64,000 nt of DNA from Pedobacter cryoconitis (GCF_014207135.1 NZ_JACHCC010000004.1:124001-188000); one strand, 5' to 3'; counted from the first letter of the stretch, positions 7,297 through 16,002 are shown. Numbers and translations are program-made. Notes: generated from the sequence alone by a model not told the origin.

Positions 7297-9651
7297 CTAT
7301 TTCAAAGTGGTTTCAAATAATTTAAAGATGCGCTTGTATTCATCAGTCCAGCTGGAAGGCTGTACAAAACCATGGTCCTCGACCGGATAAACAGCCAGCT
7401 CCCAGTTATTTTTACCTAATTCAATAAAGCGCTGGCTTAATCTGACGATATCCTGGAAATGTACATTTTCGTCTACCATTCCATGGCACATCAGCAGGTT
7501 TCCTTTCAGTCCGTCCGCAAAATAAATAGGTGAGCTGCGTTTATAGGCAAGCTCATCTGTGAATGGTTCATTCAGGATATTAGAAGTATAACCGTGGTTA
7601 TAATGCGCCCAATCTGTTACAGACCTTAAAGCTGCACCCGAAGCAAATACATCTGCTTCTTTAAACAGGGCCATCAGTGTGATAAACCCGCCATATGAAC
7701 CTCCGTAAATACCAACGTGTTTAGGATCTACATTATATTTTTCGACCAGCAGCTTTACACCATCTGCCTGATCAGTCAGGTCTTTGCCTCCCATATGACG
7801 GTAAATACCGGTACGATGATCTCTGCCATAGCCGGCGCTGCCTGTATAATCGATATCAATTACAGTATAACCATGATCAGCCAGCAGATTATGGAACATA
7901 TATTCTCTGGAATACTGGCTCCACCAGTAATGTACGTTTTGCAGATAACCTGCCCCATGTACAAAAACAACTGCGGGACGATTTGCAGGTGGGTTCAGCG
8001 CAGGATAAATCCTGGCATAAACATCCGCACCATATCTGTTTTTGAAAGAAACCAGGTCGGGCTGTCTCCAGGGATAAGCTTTAAATTCTGCTGAAGAAGA
8101 AGAGGTAACCTGTATTGCTTTGGCTCCTGGTTTATTAGGCTGGATATACAGCTCCCAGGGTTTATTCATATAAGAATAATTGATGGCCAGCCATTGTTCA
8201 TCAGGAGATAACGTCACCTCATTTCCACCCTTCATAGTGGTGAGTTTTACCGGTGTTCCGCCGTTGACATTCAAGCTGTAAAAATGGGTAATTCCAGGGT
8301 GTTCAATATTGCCACTAAAATAGAAAGTGTGTTTATCCTTCGATAAAGAAAGGTTTTTAACTTCCCATTTACCGCTAGTCAGTTGTTTCTTTACGCCTGT
8401 ACTGACGTCGGCAGTATATAAATGAGAATAACCGCTGGCCTCGCTCTGAAAATAAATTTTCTGGTTATCGATCCAGCCAATTCCTTCGGCACCGATACCG
8501 GGACCGCCGATCCATGCCTCATCGCGCTGACGGTCCAGAAGGGTCAGGCTTCCGGTAGCCGGATCTAATTTTAAAATCCAGAGATCTTTATTATCCTGGG
8601 CTTCTGCAATAACAACCGCAGCGCTGCCTGCCTGGTTCCAGAAGGGGCCTGACAAATGTACTGCCCGGTCTTCATTTTTCTTTCTTGCGGTCTCCTGCTG
8701 TTTAGGATAGTCTTTCAGGTAATCTGGTAAATCTTTGATTCCTGGAATTCGTGACGTTTGAACCTGATAAACAGTGTCCCTTACTGTATCATAAATAAAA
8801 CTCTCATAAACGGGTAGAGTCTCACCAACTTTAGTCCTTCCCCGAATGTCTTCAGTATAACCCGAAGCTGTAACAAAGGACGGAACTACGGTAGTTTTAC
8901 TAGCCGAAGACTCTCTGACCAACTGATAATTAATATAACGACCATCCGGGCTGATCATCAGATCGCTTAATTCACGGTCATCCAGTTCTATGTCTTTTAA
9001 AGGACGGGAACCTTTCAGCTTTTCTCTTTTAGCGCGTCTGAAGGCTTCCTTTTTTTTCTTATCCTTAAGTACTTCAAAAAGTTCATTCTGCTCTGTAATC
9101 AGCCAGCTGTCCTGAGTATTATGTATTTTTTTATCCGCTGAAACCGGTTTTTTCCCGGGAATAAAGTTTGTCAGCTGCTTTAATTCATTCGTATGGAGGT
9201 TTTGGGCAAACAGATTATTTCCCCGCTGAAAAACGATGTCTCCGTTATTCAGGAACCTTGCGTTACTTTCCCGCTCTTCGGTGTTGGTGAGCCGTGCCCG
9301 CTGACCGGTTTTGAAAGTATAGAGATACAAATCCCCGGATTTCTCACTCAAAGCCAGGCTATGGTCTTTGTTATAGCTAAAATCAGGCAGAATTTGCTGT
9401 TCAGCCAGTGGTTCATTGGCTTTCACAGGTTTACCGGACGAAATATTTACCTGGTATAGCTGATCATTGTCTTTTCCTTCCGGATTCCAGTTAAAATAGA
9501 CTGTTTTACTATCTGCCGACCAGCGGTAAGCGGAAGGAGAAACACCCAGCCATTTCTGGTCACGCATAATTTTTTCAACAGTTAAAACCGGCCGTTCCTG
9601 TGCCCTGGCAATGGTTGTACCCAATAAGAATAAAAGGCAGAATTTCTTCAT
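7297..9651 (-). CDS. S9-family prolyl oligopeptidase / DPP-IV-like secreted peptidase
   Basis: This serine peptidase probably acts in the periplasm or on the surface. The chosen start MKKFCLLFLLGTTIARAQ gives a signal peptide and 784 residues. An N-terminal beta-propeller occupies roughly residues 40-520. The C-terminal alpha/beta-hydrolase domain has the nucleophile in GGSYGGF (Ser652), Asp727 in MVDENVHF and His760 in VEDHGF, the triad order of clan SC. Length and architecture fit DPP-IV-type or acylaminoacyl peptidases of Bacteroidota. It probably releases dipeptides or oligopeptides; exact specificity cannot be read. The neighbours appear functionally unrelated. Confidence 0.92.
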   Translation of the reverse strand: MKKFCLLFLLGTTIARAQERPVLTVEKIMRDQKWLGVSPSAYRWSADSKTVYFNWNPEGKDNDQLYQVNISSGKPVKANEPLAEQQILPDFSYNKDHSLALSEKSGDLYLYTFKTGQRARLTNTEERESNARFLNNGDIVFQRGNNLFAQNLHTNELKQLTNFIPGKKPVSADKKIHNTQDSWLITEQNELFEVLKDKKKKEAFRRAKREKLKGSRPLKDIELDDRELSDLMISPDGRYINYQLVRESSASKTTVVPSFVTASGYTEDIRGRTKVGETLPVYESFIYDTVRDTVYQVQTSRIPGIKDLPDYLKDYPKQQETARKKNEDRAVHLSGPFWNQAGSAAVVIAEAQDNKDLWILKLDPATGSLTLLDRQRDEAWIGGPGIGAEGIGWIDNQKIYFQSEASGYSHLYTADVSTGVKKQLTSGKWEVKNLSLSKDKHTFYFSGNIEHPGITHFYSLNVNGGTPVKLTTMKGGNEVTLSPDEQWLAINYSYMNKPWELYIQPNKPGAKAIQVTSSSSAEFKAYPWRQPDLVSFKNRYGADVYARIYPALNPPANRPAVVFVHGAGYLQNVHYWWSQYSREYMFHNLLADHGYTVIDIDYTGSAGYGRDHRTGIYRHMGGKDLTDQADGVKLLVEKYNVDPKHVGIYGGSYGGFITLMALFKEADVFASGAALRSVTDWAHYNHGYTSNILNEPFTDELAYKRSSPIYFADGLKGNLLMCHGMVDENVHFQDIVRLSQRFIELGKNNWELAVYPVEDHGFVQPSSWTDEYKRIFKLFETTLK

Positions 9652-9734
9652 TTTGTTTAGGTTATGCACGCAATTTATGAAAAAAAAAGACGCGCCTGTC
9701 CGCAAACAAAACAAGGTTTTGCAAATGTTACAGA

Positions 9735-10562
9735 CTAACCTATCCGGACAGAAGTCATCGTTAAAGAGCCTCCTACAGCTTTATCATTGAATATGGAAAC
9801 TTCTTCGTGATCTTGTTGAAGTCCCAGGGTATAGATTAACGGCAAGTAATGTTCAGGAGTCGGAATGGCCAGCATAGCAGCTTTACCCATTTGCTGATAG
9901 TTCATTAATGGCTGATGTTCTCTGTTTAAAATCAGGGTCTTGAACTGTTCATTCATTTCGACAGCCCAGTCATATCCGCCCCCATCCATCATTTCCCAGC
10001 TCATCATGCGCAGATTATGAACCATATTTCCACTTCCCAGAATCAATACGCCTTTACGGCGCAACTGATATAATTCGGCGGCTATTTCATAGTGTGCCCG
10101 GGGATCTTTTGTATAATCAATGCTCAGCTGAAGAACAGGAATATCTGCGGCTGGAAACATATGCTGCAAAACAGTCCAGGCTCCATGATCCAGCCCCCAG
10201 TCATGATCCAGTACGACATCTGTACTGGTAATCAGTTTAGCAGTTTCTGCTGCCAGAACAGGGTTTCCGGGTGCCGGGTAGTTTACATCAAACAAGGCCT
10301 GGGGAAACCCGCCGAAATCATGGATCGTTTTGGGAAAATTCATCGCTGTAACTGCTGTTCCTCTGGTAAACCAGTGTGCAGAGACTACTATAACTGCTTT
10401 GGGAACTGGAATCGTTTTACCTGTTTCAGCCCATTTCTGACTAAATTCATTGTCTTCAATCCCATTCATTGGTGAACCATGTCCAATAAATAAAACAGGC
10501 ATAAGTTCTCCCTGAATAGGTAGGTTTCCCGTTAGATTTTTAAGTTGTGCTAAGTTTGCCAT
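9735..10562 (-). CDS. Extradiol ring-cleavage dioxygenase, 4,5-DOPA dioxygenase (YgiD) type
   Basis: This is a class III LigB-like dioxygenase. The start MANLAQLKNL was chosen because the longer frame begins inside the YceI terminator at 10581-10617. The protein has 275 residues. Candidate metal ligands in family positions are His28 (FIGHGSPMN), His63 (VSAHWF), His182 (NMVHNLR) and His238 (TPEHYLPL). YgiD/DODA proteins open catechol rings such as DOPA in vitro, and the physiological substrate in bacteria is generally unclear. Confidence 0.9.
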   Translation of the reverse strand: MANLAQLKNLTGNLPIQGELMPVLFIGHGSPMNGIEDNEFSQKWAETGKTIPVPKAVIVVSAHWFTRGTAVTAMNFPKTIHDFGGFPQALFDVNYPAPGNPVLAAETAKLITSTDVVLDHDWGLDHGAWTVLQHMFPAADIPVLQLSIDYTKDPRAHYEIAAELYQLRRKGVLILGSGNMVHNLRMMSWEMMDGGGYDWAVEMNEQFKTLILNREHQPLMNYQQMGKAAMLAIPTPEHYLPLIYTLGLQQDHEEVSIFNDKAVGGSLTMTSVRIG

Positions 10563-10575
10563 AACTAATATCATT

Positions 10576-10617
10576 AAAAAGGGGTTGTTTAAGCCTTTGA
10601 AATGCTTAAACAACCCC
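10576..10617 (-). terminator. Intrinsic terminator after yceI-like gene
   Basis: A perfect 14-bp stem GGGGTTGTTTAAGC/GCTTAAACAACCCC with a 9-base loop is followed on the minus strand by TTTTT. It ends the YceI transcript and sits immediately upstream of the dioxygenase gene. Confidence 0.92.
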
Positions 10618-10640
10618 CTTGTCTATTTTAAGCGATCTCT

Positions 10641-11213
10641 TTATTTAGCCTGTACAAATTCCAGGTTCAGATTAATTTTGATGTCTTTACCAACCATTTG
10701 TCCTGTCGGATCATATTTAAGGTTATAATCAAACCGGTTAACGGTTGTTGTTGCTTTAAAACCAGCCCTGGTATTTGATTGCTGATCTTTGGCCGTACCT
10801 CCGTAAACTACACTGAATTTAACGTCTCTGGTTACATCGCGAATGGTCAGTTTACCGGTCAGTTCATAATTATTATCCTTCAGTTTTTTGAAAGAAGTCC
10901 CTGTAAAGGTCATCACCGGGTATTTAACTGCATTAAAGAAGTCATCTGTCTTCAAATGATTATCTCTCATTTCCACACCCGTTGAGATACTGTTGACGTC
11001 AATTGTAAAATCGATTTTAGCATCTGTTAAATCCGGTTTAGCAGCATCGATTGTTCCTTCAAATTTTTTAAATGAGCCATCGACGAAGGATATACCTAAA
11101 TGTCTGACCTCAAAATTGATAAAGGTATGCATAGGATCTACTGCCCATTTTGTCTGTGCAAATGAGGCCGTGCTGACCGAAATGACAAGAAAAAATAAAA
11201 ATATCTTTTTCAT
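10641..11213 (-). CDS. YceI family periplasmic lipid-binding protein
   Basis: This 190-residue secreted protein has the start MKKIFLFFLVISVSTASFAQ, a clean signal peptide. The rest is the YceI lipocalin-like beta-barrel, with markers WAVDPMHTFINFEVRHLG at the N-terminus and a C-terminal GKDIKINLNLEF strand. YceI proteins bind isoprenoid or polyprenyl-type lipids. Their cellular role varies, often envelope stress or respiration. It follows the DUF3347 gene but has its own promoter at 11237-11244, whose upstream flank is a GC-rich palindrome. It may therefore belong to the metal-linked group or be independently controlled. Confidence 0.92.
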   Translation of the reverse strand: MKKIFLFFLVISVSTASFAQTKWAVDPMHTFINFEVRHLGISFVDGSFKKFEGTIDAAKPDLTDAKIDFTIDVNSISTGVEMRDNHLKTDDFFNAVKYPVMTFTGTSFKKLKDNNYELTGKLTIRDVTRDVKFSVVYGGTAKDQQSNTRAGFKATTTVNRFDYNLKYDPTGQMVGKDIKINLNLEFVQAK

Positions 11214-11236
11214 AAACCTGGTTTTAAATAACAATT

Positions 11237-11263
11237 CAAAGATACCGGGGATTTAGTCCCCGG
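11237..11263 (-). promoter_or_regulatory. yceI promoter with palindromic element
   Basis: TATCTTTG (11244-11237, minus) is a -7 element 23 bases upstream of the start at 11213. Directly upstream lies the perfect inverted repeat CCGGGGA-TTTAG-TCCCCGG (11245-11263), exactly filling the region where the promoter spacer would be. It has no U-run, so an operator is at least as likely as a terminator of the DUF3347 gene. Confidence 0.55.
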
Positions 11264-11286
11264 CTATTGATGTATGGTAAGAAAAA

Positions 11287-11796
11287 CTAGTTTTTTGGAA
11301 GCGTATCCTTCACAGTACCACAGTCATACATCTGGCTACCATAATAAGGGTTCTGTATTTCCTTCACTTCATTCAGCCAGCTGAATTTCCCCATCGGGCA
11401 ATACTGAACGAAAGCCTCCTGGCTGTTCAGCTTCAATTCAGTGCTCAGTTTAATAAACGCAACGCTGATTCCTTCGAAATTTTTACGCTGACTTTTCAAA
11501 TCCTTGCTTTTAGCCAGTTCGGCCGCCTGCTGTACAATGATTCCCGATTCTTTCATCCAGAGCTGATGCATTTTTTCGTTTGCAAAACCTTTGTGAGGAA
11601 CCTCCTTCACAGCCTGCTGAAGCACATTCGCCAGTTGGCCTGCTTCTGCGGCTTTATCGGTAGCCAGGGCATTTTTTAAAGCATAATAGCTTTTCAGACT
11701 CTGATTAAATTTAGTAGATAATTCTACTTTCTGCGCATAGACAGGCTGTACAAAAGCGCCTATAAACAAGGCTAGACCTAAGATTATTTTATTCAT
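11287..11796 (-). CDS. DUF3347 domain periplasmic protein, metal-linked
   Basis: This 169-residue exported protein has signal peptide MNKIILGLALFIGAFVQPVYA. It is an all-helical DUF3347 domain ending in the motif pattern YCPM, NPYYG and DCG (about residues 130-160). The same domain occurs fused to CusB-type copper/silver efflux adaptors, so a role in binding or sensing copper in the periplasm is plausible but unproven. It is encoded 4 bp after the outer-membrane protein gene, in line with the HMA and HYC_CC_PP genes, which supports the metal link. The Cys and Met residues of the tail are the obvious candidate ligands. Confidence 0.8.
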   Translation of the reverse strand: MNKIILGLALFIGAFVQPVYAQKVELSTKFNQSLKSYYALKNALATDKAAEAGQLANVLQQAVKEVPHKGFANEKMHQLWMKESGIIVQQAAELAKSKDLKSQRKNFEGISVAFIKLSTELKLNSQEAFVQYCPMGKFSWLNEVKEIQNPYYGSQMYDCGTVKDTLPKN

Positions 11797-11800
11797 GACT

Positions 11801-12613
11801 TTATTTTAAAACGTTAAAAAAATTAAACTCTGCACGTACCAGGTACATATTTTTATTATATCTGCCTGGCATATCACCCGCAACCTGGAACCTGTAGCCC
11901 AGATCAATACGCGTTCTGCTGTTCAGGATTACCTGAATTGCAGGAGCCAGATCGAGATAGGATTTTCCGTTTACAGGATTAGTTTTACCCAGCATCTCGA
12001 AGTAAACATTAAAGTTGGGCTGATTGTAGTTCTTATAAACTATAGGGAGCACCAGATATCCCGAAGATAAACTATAACCGATCAGCTGATCTGGCTGCGG
12101 CATTCCTGCCACTCTTTTGCTTTCCTGATCAAAGGCTTTGGTATAACTCAGTGTACCTGATAAAGCAAGCTTATGCAAGAGCTGAGTCACAACAATCCCT
12201 CCCTGTGCACCACTGTTATCTCCTTCCAGATTAATATCTTCTGTATAGGTGGGGCGTTTGCTTGTACTTAACCTGCCAAATACCGCCGCCCGCAAATGAC
12301 GCTGTGTATCGTCTATAGAGAGAAAACGGTATTTAGCATACACACTTCCACCTTCCAGCCTGTATTTTCCGTCCATATCTGATAAAAAACCCTGGAAATG
12401 TGTCATCAGGTTTTTATTGAAGCTAAACATAACCTCGGGCATAGTTCTGTTGCCAGCCCCGCCTTTAAAGAAGCCCTCATTAGTTATTCTTACCCCAATT
12501 GATTTGGCGGCCATATTACTTGCCGGCTCGGTAAAAACGTATAATTCCTGCGCAGCTGCACGCAAGCCGCCACCAAGCAGAAAGAGGACGACTGCTAATT
12601 GAAAATATCTCAT
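11801..12613 (-). CDS. Predicted outer-membrane beta-barrel protein of unknown function
   Basis: This 270-residue protein has a signal peptide (MRYFQLAVVLFLLGGGLRAAAQ). The mature part alternates hydrophobic and polar residues in the manner of a beta-barrel, with phrases such as KYRFLSIDDTQRHLRAAVFGRLS and a C-terminal strand ending VRAEFNFFNVLK. I do not recognise a named family. It sits 6 bp downstream of the HMA protein and 4 bp upstream of DUF3347, so it is co-transcribed with metal-linked genes. A porin or metal-export barrel would fit, but no substrate can be inferred. Confidence 0.75.
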   Translation of the reverse strand: MRYFQLAVVLFLLGGGLRAAAQELYVFTEPASNMAAKSIGVRITNEGFFKGGAGNRTMPEVMFSFNKNLMTHFQGFLSDMDGKYRLEGGSVYAKYRFLSIDDTQRHLRAAVFGRLSTSKRPTYTEDINLEGDNSGAQGGIVVTQLLHKLALSGTLSYTKAFDQESKRVAGMPQPDQLIGYSLSSGYLVLPIVYKNYNQPNFNVYFEMLGKTNPVNGKSYLDLAPAIQVILNSRTRIDLGYRFQVAGDMPGRYNKNMYLVRAEFNFFNVLK

Positions 12614-12619
12614 GCTGGT

Positions 12620-13156
12620 TTATATGCTTAAATGGAAAATACGCGTCTCTCTTCCCTGTACAATCCCTTTTCCATGCTGATAACTATCGGATTTCAGTTC
12701 AGCAGCTTTTTTCTTAAAAGCGGAAGAACTAATAAAGTCCTTATCCATCACACGGGCAGTAACCGGGCCATCCAGTGTTTTACTTCTGGCATTTAGAAAC
12801 TGATAAACCGTACCATCGAGCTGCGCCAGTCCGGAAGCATCCAAAGACGTATTTTTAAAATTAATGGTTGCAGAAAGATCCCCTATAGAAAAACCAGCAT
12901 CCTGAACCTTGTCTCTGATCTGATCCAGGTTTACTTTCTGATCTGGTTTGAAAGTGATGACAAATACATTTCTGTTCAGGTCGGGGGTTACATTCTCAAT
13001 GAAACCCAGGCTTTTTAAAGAGGTTTCAGTAGCCCTGGAGCACATAGAACAGGTCAGTCCGTTCACTTGTAATTCTGCTTTGGAAATTTGTTGCGCAAAA
13101 GCACCTCCGCTGATAAATAAAACGGATAATATGATGAAATAACGAATCGTTTTCAT
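12620..13156 (-). CDS. Secreted heavy-metal-associated (HMA) domain protein
   Basis: This 178-residue protein has a signal peptide (ending GGAFAQ) and an HMA ferredoxin-like domain at about residues 27-95. The metal-binding CxxC is in LTCSMCS (Cys36, Cys39). The C-terminal 80 residues are not recognised. Exported HMA proteins generally handle Cu(I) or other soft metals. The gene lies in the middle of a same-strand run with HYC_CC_PP, outer-membrane barrel and DUF3347 genes. The 83-bp gap upstream could hold a second promoter, although only a poor TGTCTTTG match was seen. Confidence 0.85.
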   Translation of the reverse strand: MKTIRYFIILSVLFISGGAFAQQISKAELQVNGLTCSMCSRATETSLKSLGFIENVTPDLNRNVFVITFKPDQKVNLDQIRDKVQDAGFSIGDLSATINFKNTSLDASGLAQLDGTVYQFLNARSKTLDGPVTARVMDKDFISSSAFKKKAAELKSDSYQHGKGIVQGRETRIFHLSI

Positions 13157-13239
13157 GATGTTTTTAATAAACTGAAATAAATTAAATAGAATTCTGCGGT
13201 CAAGTCAAAGACATTGATCCGGTTCAATTTATTCCTGGT

Positions 13240-13641
13240 CTAATTCCTGAAAACACAATTATAGGCATGCAGCGCAAGCCTGGCGGATAAGGGGGGAACT
13301 TTATCTTCTACTTTACTGAATAGTGCAGGTAGAACTGCCTTAAAAATTTCAGAAAAGAATGGAGAAACAAGGATGAAAAGGGTATGACTATCAGGGACAC
13401 TAACTTTCTGTCCTGTCTGATGACTATCCTTTATTTTTGCATCAACAGTTGTGTTCTTACAGCAGGATTTCTCGCTTTTAACTGGTTTTGCAGCTTCTTC
13501 ACAGCCACCACAGTGAGCAACCTCAGTCAAATGAACACCAGAAAGCTGGCCTCCGCAAAAATGCAGACTCAGGGCAACACCAATTACACTTATCAGGTAA
13601 AAGGCACATAATCCTAAAGCTATCTTTTGTCTCAGTTTCAT
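13240..13641 (-). CDS. HYC_CC_PP family small membrane/exported protein
   Basis: This 133-residue protein starts MKLRQKIALGLCAFYLISV, a membrane or signal segment. It shows the family's three marks: His-aromatic-Cys as LHFCGG (27-31), a CC pair (60-61) and a PP pair in VPPLS near the C-terminus. An extra CGGC motif lies at 44-47. The family is widespread in Bacteroidota beside copper and heavy-metal genes, and its function is not established. The cysteines suggest metal binding. It is the first gene of the run down to DUF3347, with a promoter and a palindrome directly upstream. Confidence 0.8.
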   Translation of the reverse strand: MKLRQKIALGLCAFYLISVIGVALSLHFCGGQLSGVHLTEVAHCGGCEEAAKPVKSEKSCCKNTTVDAKIKDSHQTGQKVSVPDSHTLFILVSPFFSEIFKAVLPALFSKVEDKVPPLSARLALHAYNCVFRN

Positions 13642-13661
13642 CTGCTGTTGTAATCTGTTTT

Positions 13662-13691
13662 TTGATATAAGGATATCAATTGACAAAACTA
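13662..13691 (-). promoter_or_regulatory. Promoter and palindrome of the metal-linked cluster
   Basis: TAGTTTTG (13691-13684, minus) is a good -7 element. Just downstream, around the expected transcription start, lies the perfect inverted repeat TTGATAT-AAGG-ATATCAA (13662-13679). A regulator bound there would block initiation. The cognate regulator is not in the window. Confidence 0.55.
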
Positions 13692-13811
13692 AGTATAAAT
13701 TTATTAAAAAAACACAGGACGCTGTTTTGGAAACAGAAAGATTACAAGATTATGCCATACCTGTTTTTAAATCAAAATTCTCTCTTAACTTAGCCAAAAA
13801 TAGCCTTTAAA

Positions 13812-14534
13812 ATGAAACAACTCTTTACCCTCCTGCTCTGTCTTTGTTTAAATTCTGTTTTTGCTTCCGGGCCGAGACACCAGTATGTAAAGATAACAAC
13901 GGCTCAGGGTGAATGTATTATCTTATTATATAATAAAACACCCCTGCATCGTGATAACTTTGTTAAGCTGGTAAAGCAAGGGTTTTATAACGGGACGTTA
14001 TTTCACCGGGTCATTAATTCTTTCATGATCCAGGGTGGTGATCCGGATTCTAAAAATGCGCCTGCAGGCAAAGAACTGGGCAATGGTGATGTCAATTATA
14101 CCATTCCTGCAGAATTCCGTGACAGCCTGTTTCATCAGAAGGGTGCATTGGCCGCGGCAAGAGATGATAATCCTAAAATGGCTTCGAGTGGCTGCCAGTT
14201 TTACCTGGTACAGGGTAAAAAATTAACCGATCCGCAGCTGGACAGCATGGAAGTCAAAAGACTGCATTTTAAAATCCCCCTGTGGGAACGTGAAGTGTAT
14301 AAAACTGTTGGCGGAACCCCGCATCTGGACAAAAAATATACTGTTTACGGACAGGTGATCAGTGGTTTGGCTATGATCGATACTATAGCATCCGTACAAA
14401 AAGATGCTAACGACCGCCCCCTGGCAGATATCAAAATGAATGTCACTTTATTAAAACGCAGAAAAGCACGTAAACTGGAAAAAGAACTGAGAAAGTCGGG
14501 AGGTGAGCAGATTGCCTTTTTACTGAATCAATAA
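13812..14534 (+). CDS. Secreted cyclophilin-type peptidyl-prolyl isomerase
   Basis: This enzyme catalyses cis-trans isomerisation of prolyl bonds in exported proteins. The 240-residue protein starts with signal peptide MKQLFTLLLCLCLNSVFASG. The cyclophilin core contains FHRVINSFMIQGGDP and MASSGCQFYLVQG, with conserved Phe, Arg, Gln and Phe active-site positions. A C-terminal basic helix (KRRKARKLEKELRKSGG) extends past the usual end. It stands alone upstream of xth by 29 bp and may share its transcript. The periplasm is the likely site of action. Confidence 0.92.
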   Translation: MKQLFTLLLCLCLNSVFASGPRHQYVKITTAQGECIILLYNKTPLHRDNFVKLVKQGFYNGTLFHRVINSFMIQGGDPDSKNAPAGKELGNGDVNYTIPAEFRDSLFHQKGALAAARDDNPKMASSGCQFYLVQGKKLTDPQLDSMEVKRLHFKIPLWEREVYKTVGGTPHLDKKYTVYGQVISGLAMIDTIASVQKDANDRPLADIKMNVTLLKRRKARKLEKELRKSGGEQIAFLLNQ

Positions 14535-14563
14535 TCCTATAAAACAATATATACCATATACCG

Positions 14564-15334
14564 ATGAAAATACTTTCTTATAACGTAAACGGAATCCGCT
14601 CCGCTTCTACAAAAAATCTCTTTGGCTGGTTGCAATCAACTGATGCAGATATGATTTGTCTTCAGGAAGTGAAAGCCCTTCCAATACAGATTCCAGAGAT
14701 TATTGCCCTGATTGAAAATCTTGGTTATCATCATTACTGGTTTGCTGCCGAGAAAAAAGGATACAGCGGAGTTGCATTACTGACAAAGATTAAACCCAAT
14801 CATGTAGAGTATGGCTGTGGTGAGGAATGGATAGACAAGGAAGGGCGCATTTTAAGGGCTGATTTTGACACTTTCTCTTTGATGAGTGTCTATCTTCCAT
14901 CTGGCTCTTCAGGAGACGACAGACAGGTTAAAAAGTATGAATTTATGGCTTTCTTTGAGAACTATATCACTAAACTTCGTGAGTCTATCCCGAACCTGAT
15001 CATCTCAGGCGATTATAACATCTGTCATACCGCAATCGATATACACAACCCTAAGTCCAATGCTAATTCTTCTGGTTTCCTGCCACAGGAAAGAGAGTGG
15101 ATGAGTTTATTCCTGGAAGCCGGATTCATTGATACTTTCAGACACTTTAACAAAGACCCGCACCATTATACCTGGTGGAGCTACAGAGCTGGCTCAAGAG
15201 GCAAGAACCTGGGCTGGCGTATTGATTATCACCTGGCGACCGCACCAATGCTAGAAAGGCTTAAAAACGTGATGATCTTACCCGATGCGATACATTCTGA
15301 TCACTGTCCTATATTGCTCGAGATAGAGGCTTAA
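14564..15334 (+). CDS. xth: Exodeoxyribonuclease III (AP endonuclease)
   Basis: This Mg-dependent DNA-repair nuclease of the exonuclease-endonuclease-phosphatase fold acts on abasic sites and 3' blocked ends. The 256 residues fit the XthA family. Visible motifs are LSYNVNGIRSA at the N-terminus, CLQEVKA, the catalytic SGDYNICHTAIDIHNPKSN, and SDHCPILLEIEA at the C-terminus, with the final Asp-His pair. It ends 4 bp into the convergent folate cyclo-ligase gene. Confidence 0.95.
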   Translation: MKILSYNVNGIRSASTKNLFGWLQSTDADMICLQEVKALPIQIPEIIALIENLGYHHYWFAAEKKGYSGVALLTKIKPNHVEYGCGEEWIDKEGRILRADFDTFSLMSVYLPSGSSGDDRQVKKYEFMAFFENYITKLRESIPNLIISGDYNICHTAIDIHNPKSNANSSGFLPQEREWMSLFLEAGFIDTFRHFNKDPHHYTWWSYRAGSRGKNLGWRIDYHLATAPMLERLKNVMILPDAIHSDHCPILLEIEA

Positions 15335-15891
15335 AAATAAACAATCTGGTCTGGTGTAATACACAGATCGAGACGGACATCATTCTCGTGGGGATCAGCA
15401 ATGATTCCCACACTGTTAAAAAAGGATAATCCAACCTTACGGATAATTTTCCCCTCCAGGAAACGATCGTAAAACCCTTTCCCATAACCTACACGGTATC
15501 CCTGATCATCGAATGCCAGCAGTGGGACAATAACCATCTCTATATTCCCGGTATAAATTTCATTCTGAACAGGCTCCAGTATATTAAATGCACTTTTTTG
15601 CAGGACGTCTGCACCTGCATAAAGGTGACTGGTCATTAAGGATGTCTGGAAATCAGCACGGGGGACTATAATTTTAATCAAAGGGTAATGCTCCTGCAAC
15701 CAGGAAATCATCAAAAAGGTATCAGGTTCATTTTTTTCGGCTATAGGCAAAAAAATATGGATCGCACTAACTCCTTTAAAATCAAGTTTAGTAAACTGCC
15801 CAAGCAATTTCTTACTGAGTACACTGACTTCATCCCTACTTAAAGCCTTTCTGCGGGCTGTCTCCTGTTTCCTTATCGCTATTTTATTCAT
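15331..15891 (-). CDS. 5-formyltetrahydrofolate cyclo-ligase
   Basis: This ATP-dependent enzyme converts 5-formyl-THF to 5,10-methenyl-THF, returning stored folate to one-carbon metabolism. The start MNKIAIRKQE is chosen because the longer frame runs into the efp terminator. Length is 186 residues. The signature GYGKGFYDRFL with upstream DDQGYRVG marks the active-site loop. It lies after efp on the same strand, but a hairpin terminator separates them. Confidence 0.92.
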   Translation of the reverse strand: MNKIAIRKQETARRKALSRDEVSVLSKKLLGQFTKLDFKGVSAIHIFLPIAEKNEPDTFLMISWLQEHYPLIKIIVPRADFQTSLMTSHLYAGADVLQKSAFNILEPVQNEIYTGNIEMVIVPLLAFDDQGYRVGYGKGFYDRFLEGKIIRKVGLSFFNSVGIIADPHENDVRLDLCITPDQIVYF

Positions 15892-15928
15892 GTTTAACCT
15901 GCTGGGGCTGCAAGTTAAAAAAAAGGCC

Positions 15929-15964
15929 ATAAAAAAATATGGCTTCGGGAACCACTCCGAAGCC
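15929..15964 (-). terminator. Intrinsic terminator after efp
   Basis: GGCTTCGG/CCGAAGCC with an 8-base loop is followed on the minus strand by ATATTTTTTTATGG. It lies about 40 bp past the efp stop. Confidence 0.85.
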
Positions 15965-16002
15965 AAAATCAACCTAAACCTAAAACTAAACTATGAAAAT
16001 TC

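Noticed and set aside
7717..8094. 125-residue open frame antisense to the S9 peptidase
   Set aside because: It shadows the catalytic domain region of a real gene and lacks any recognisable motif.
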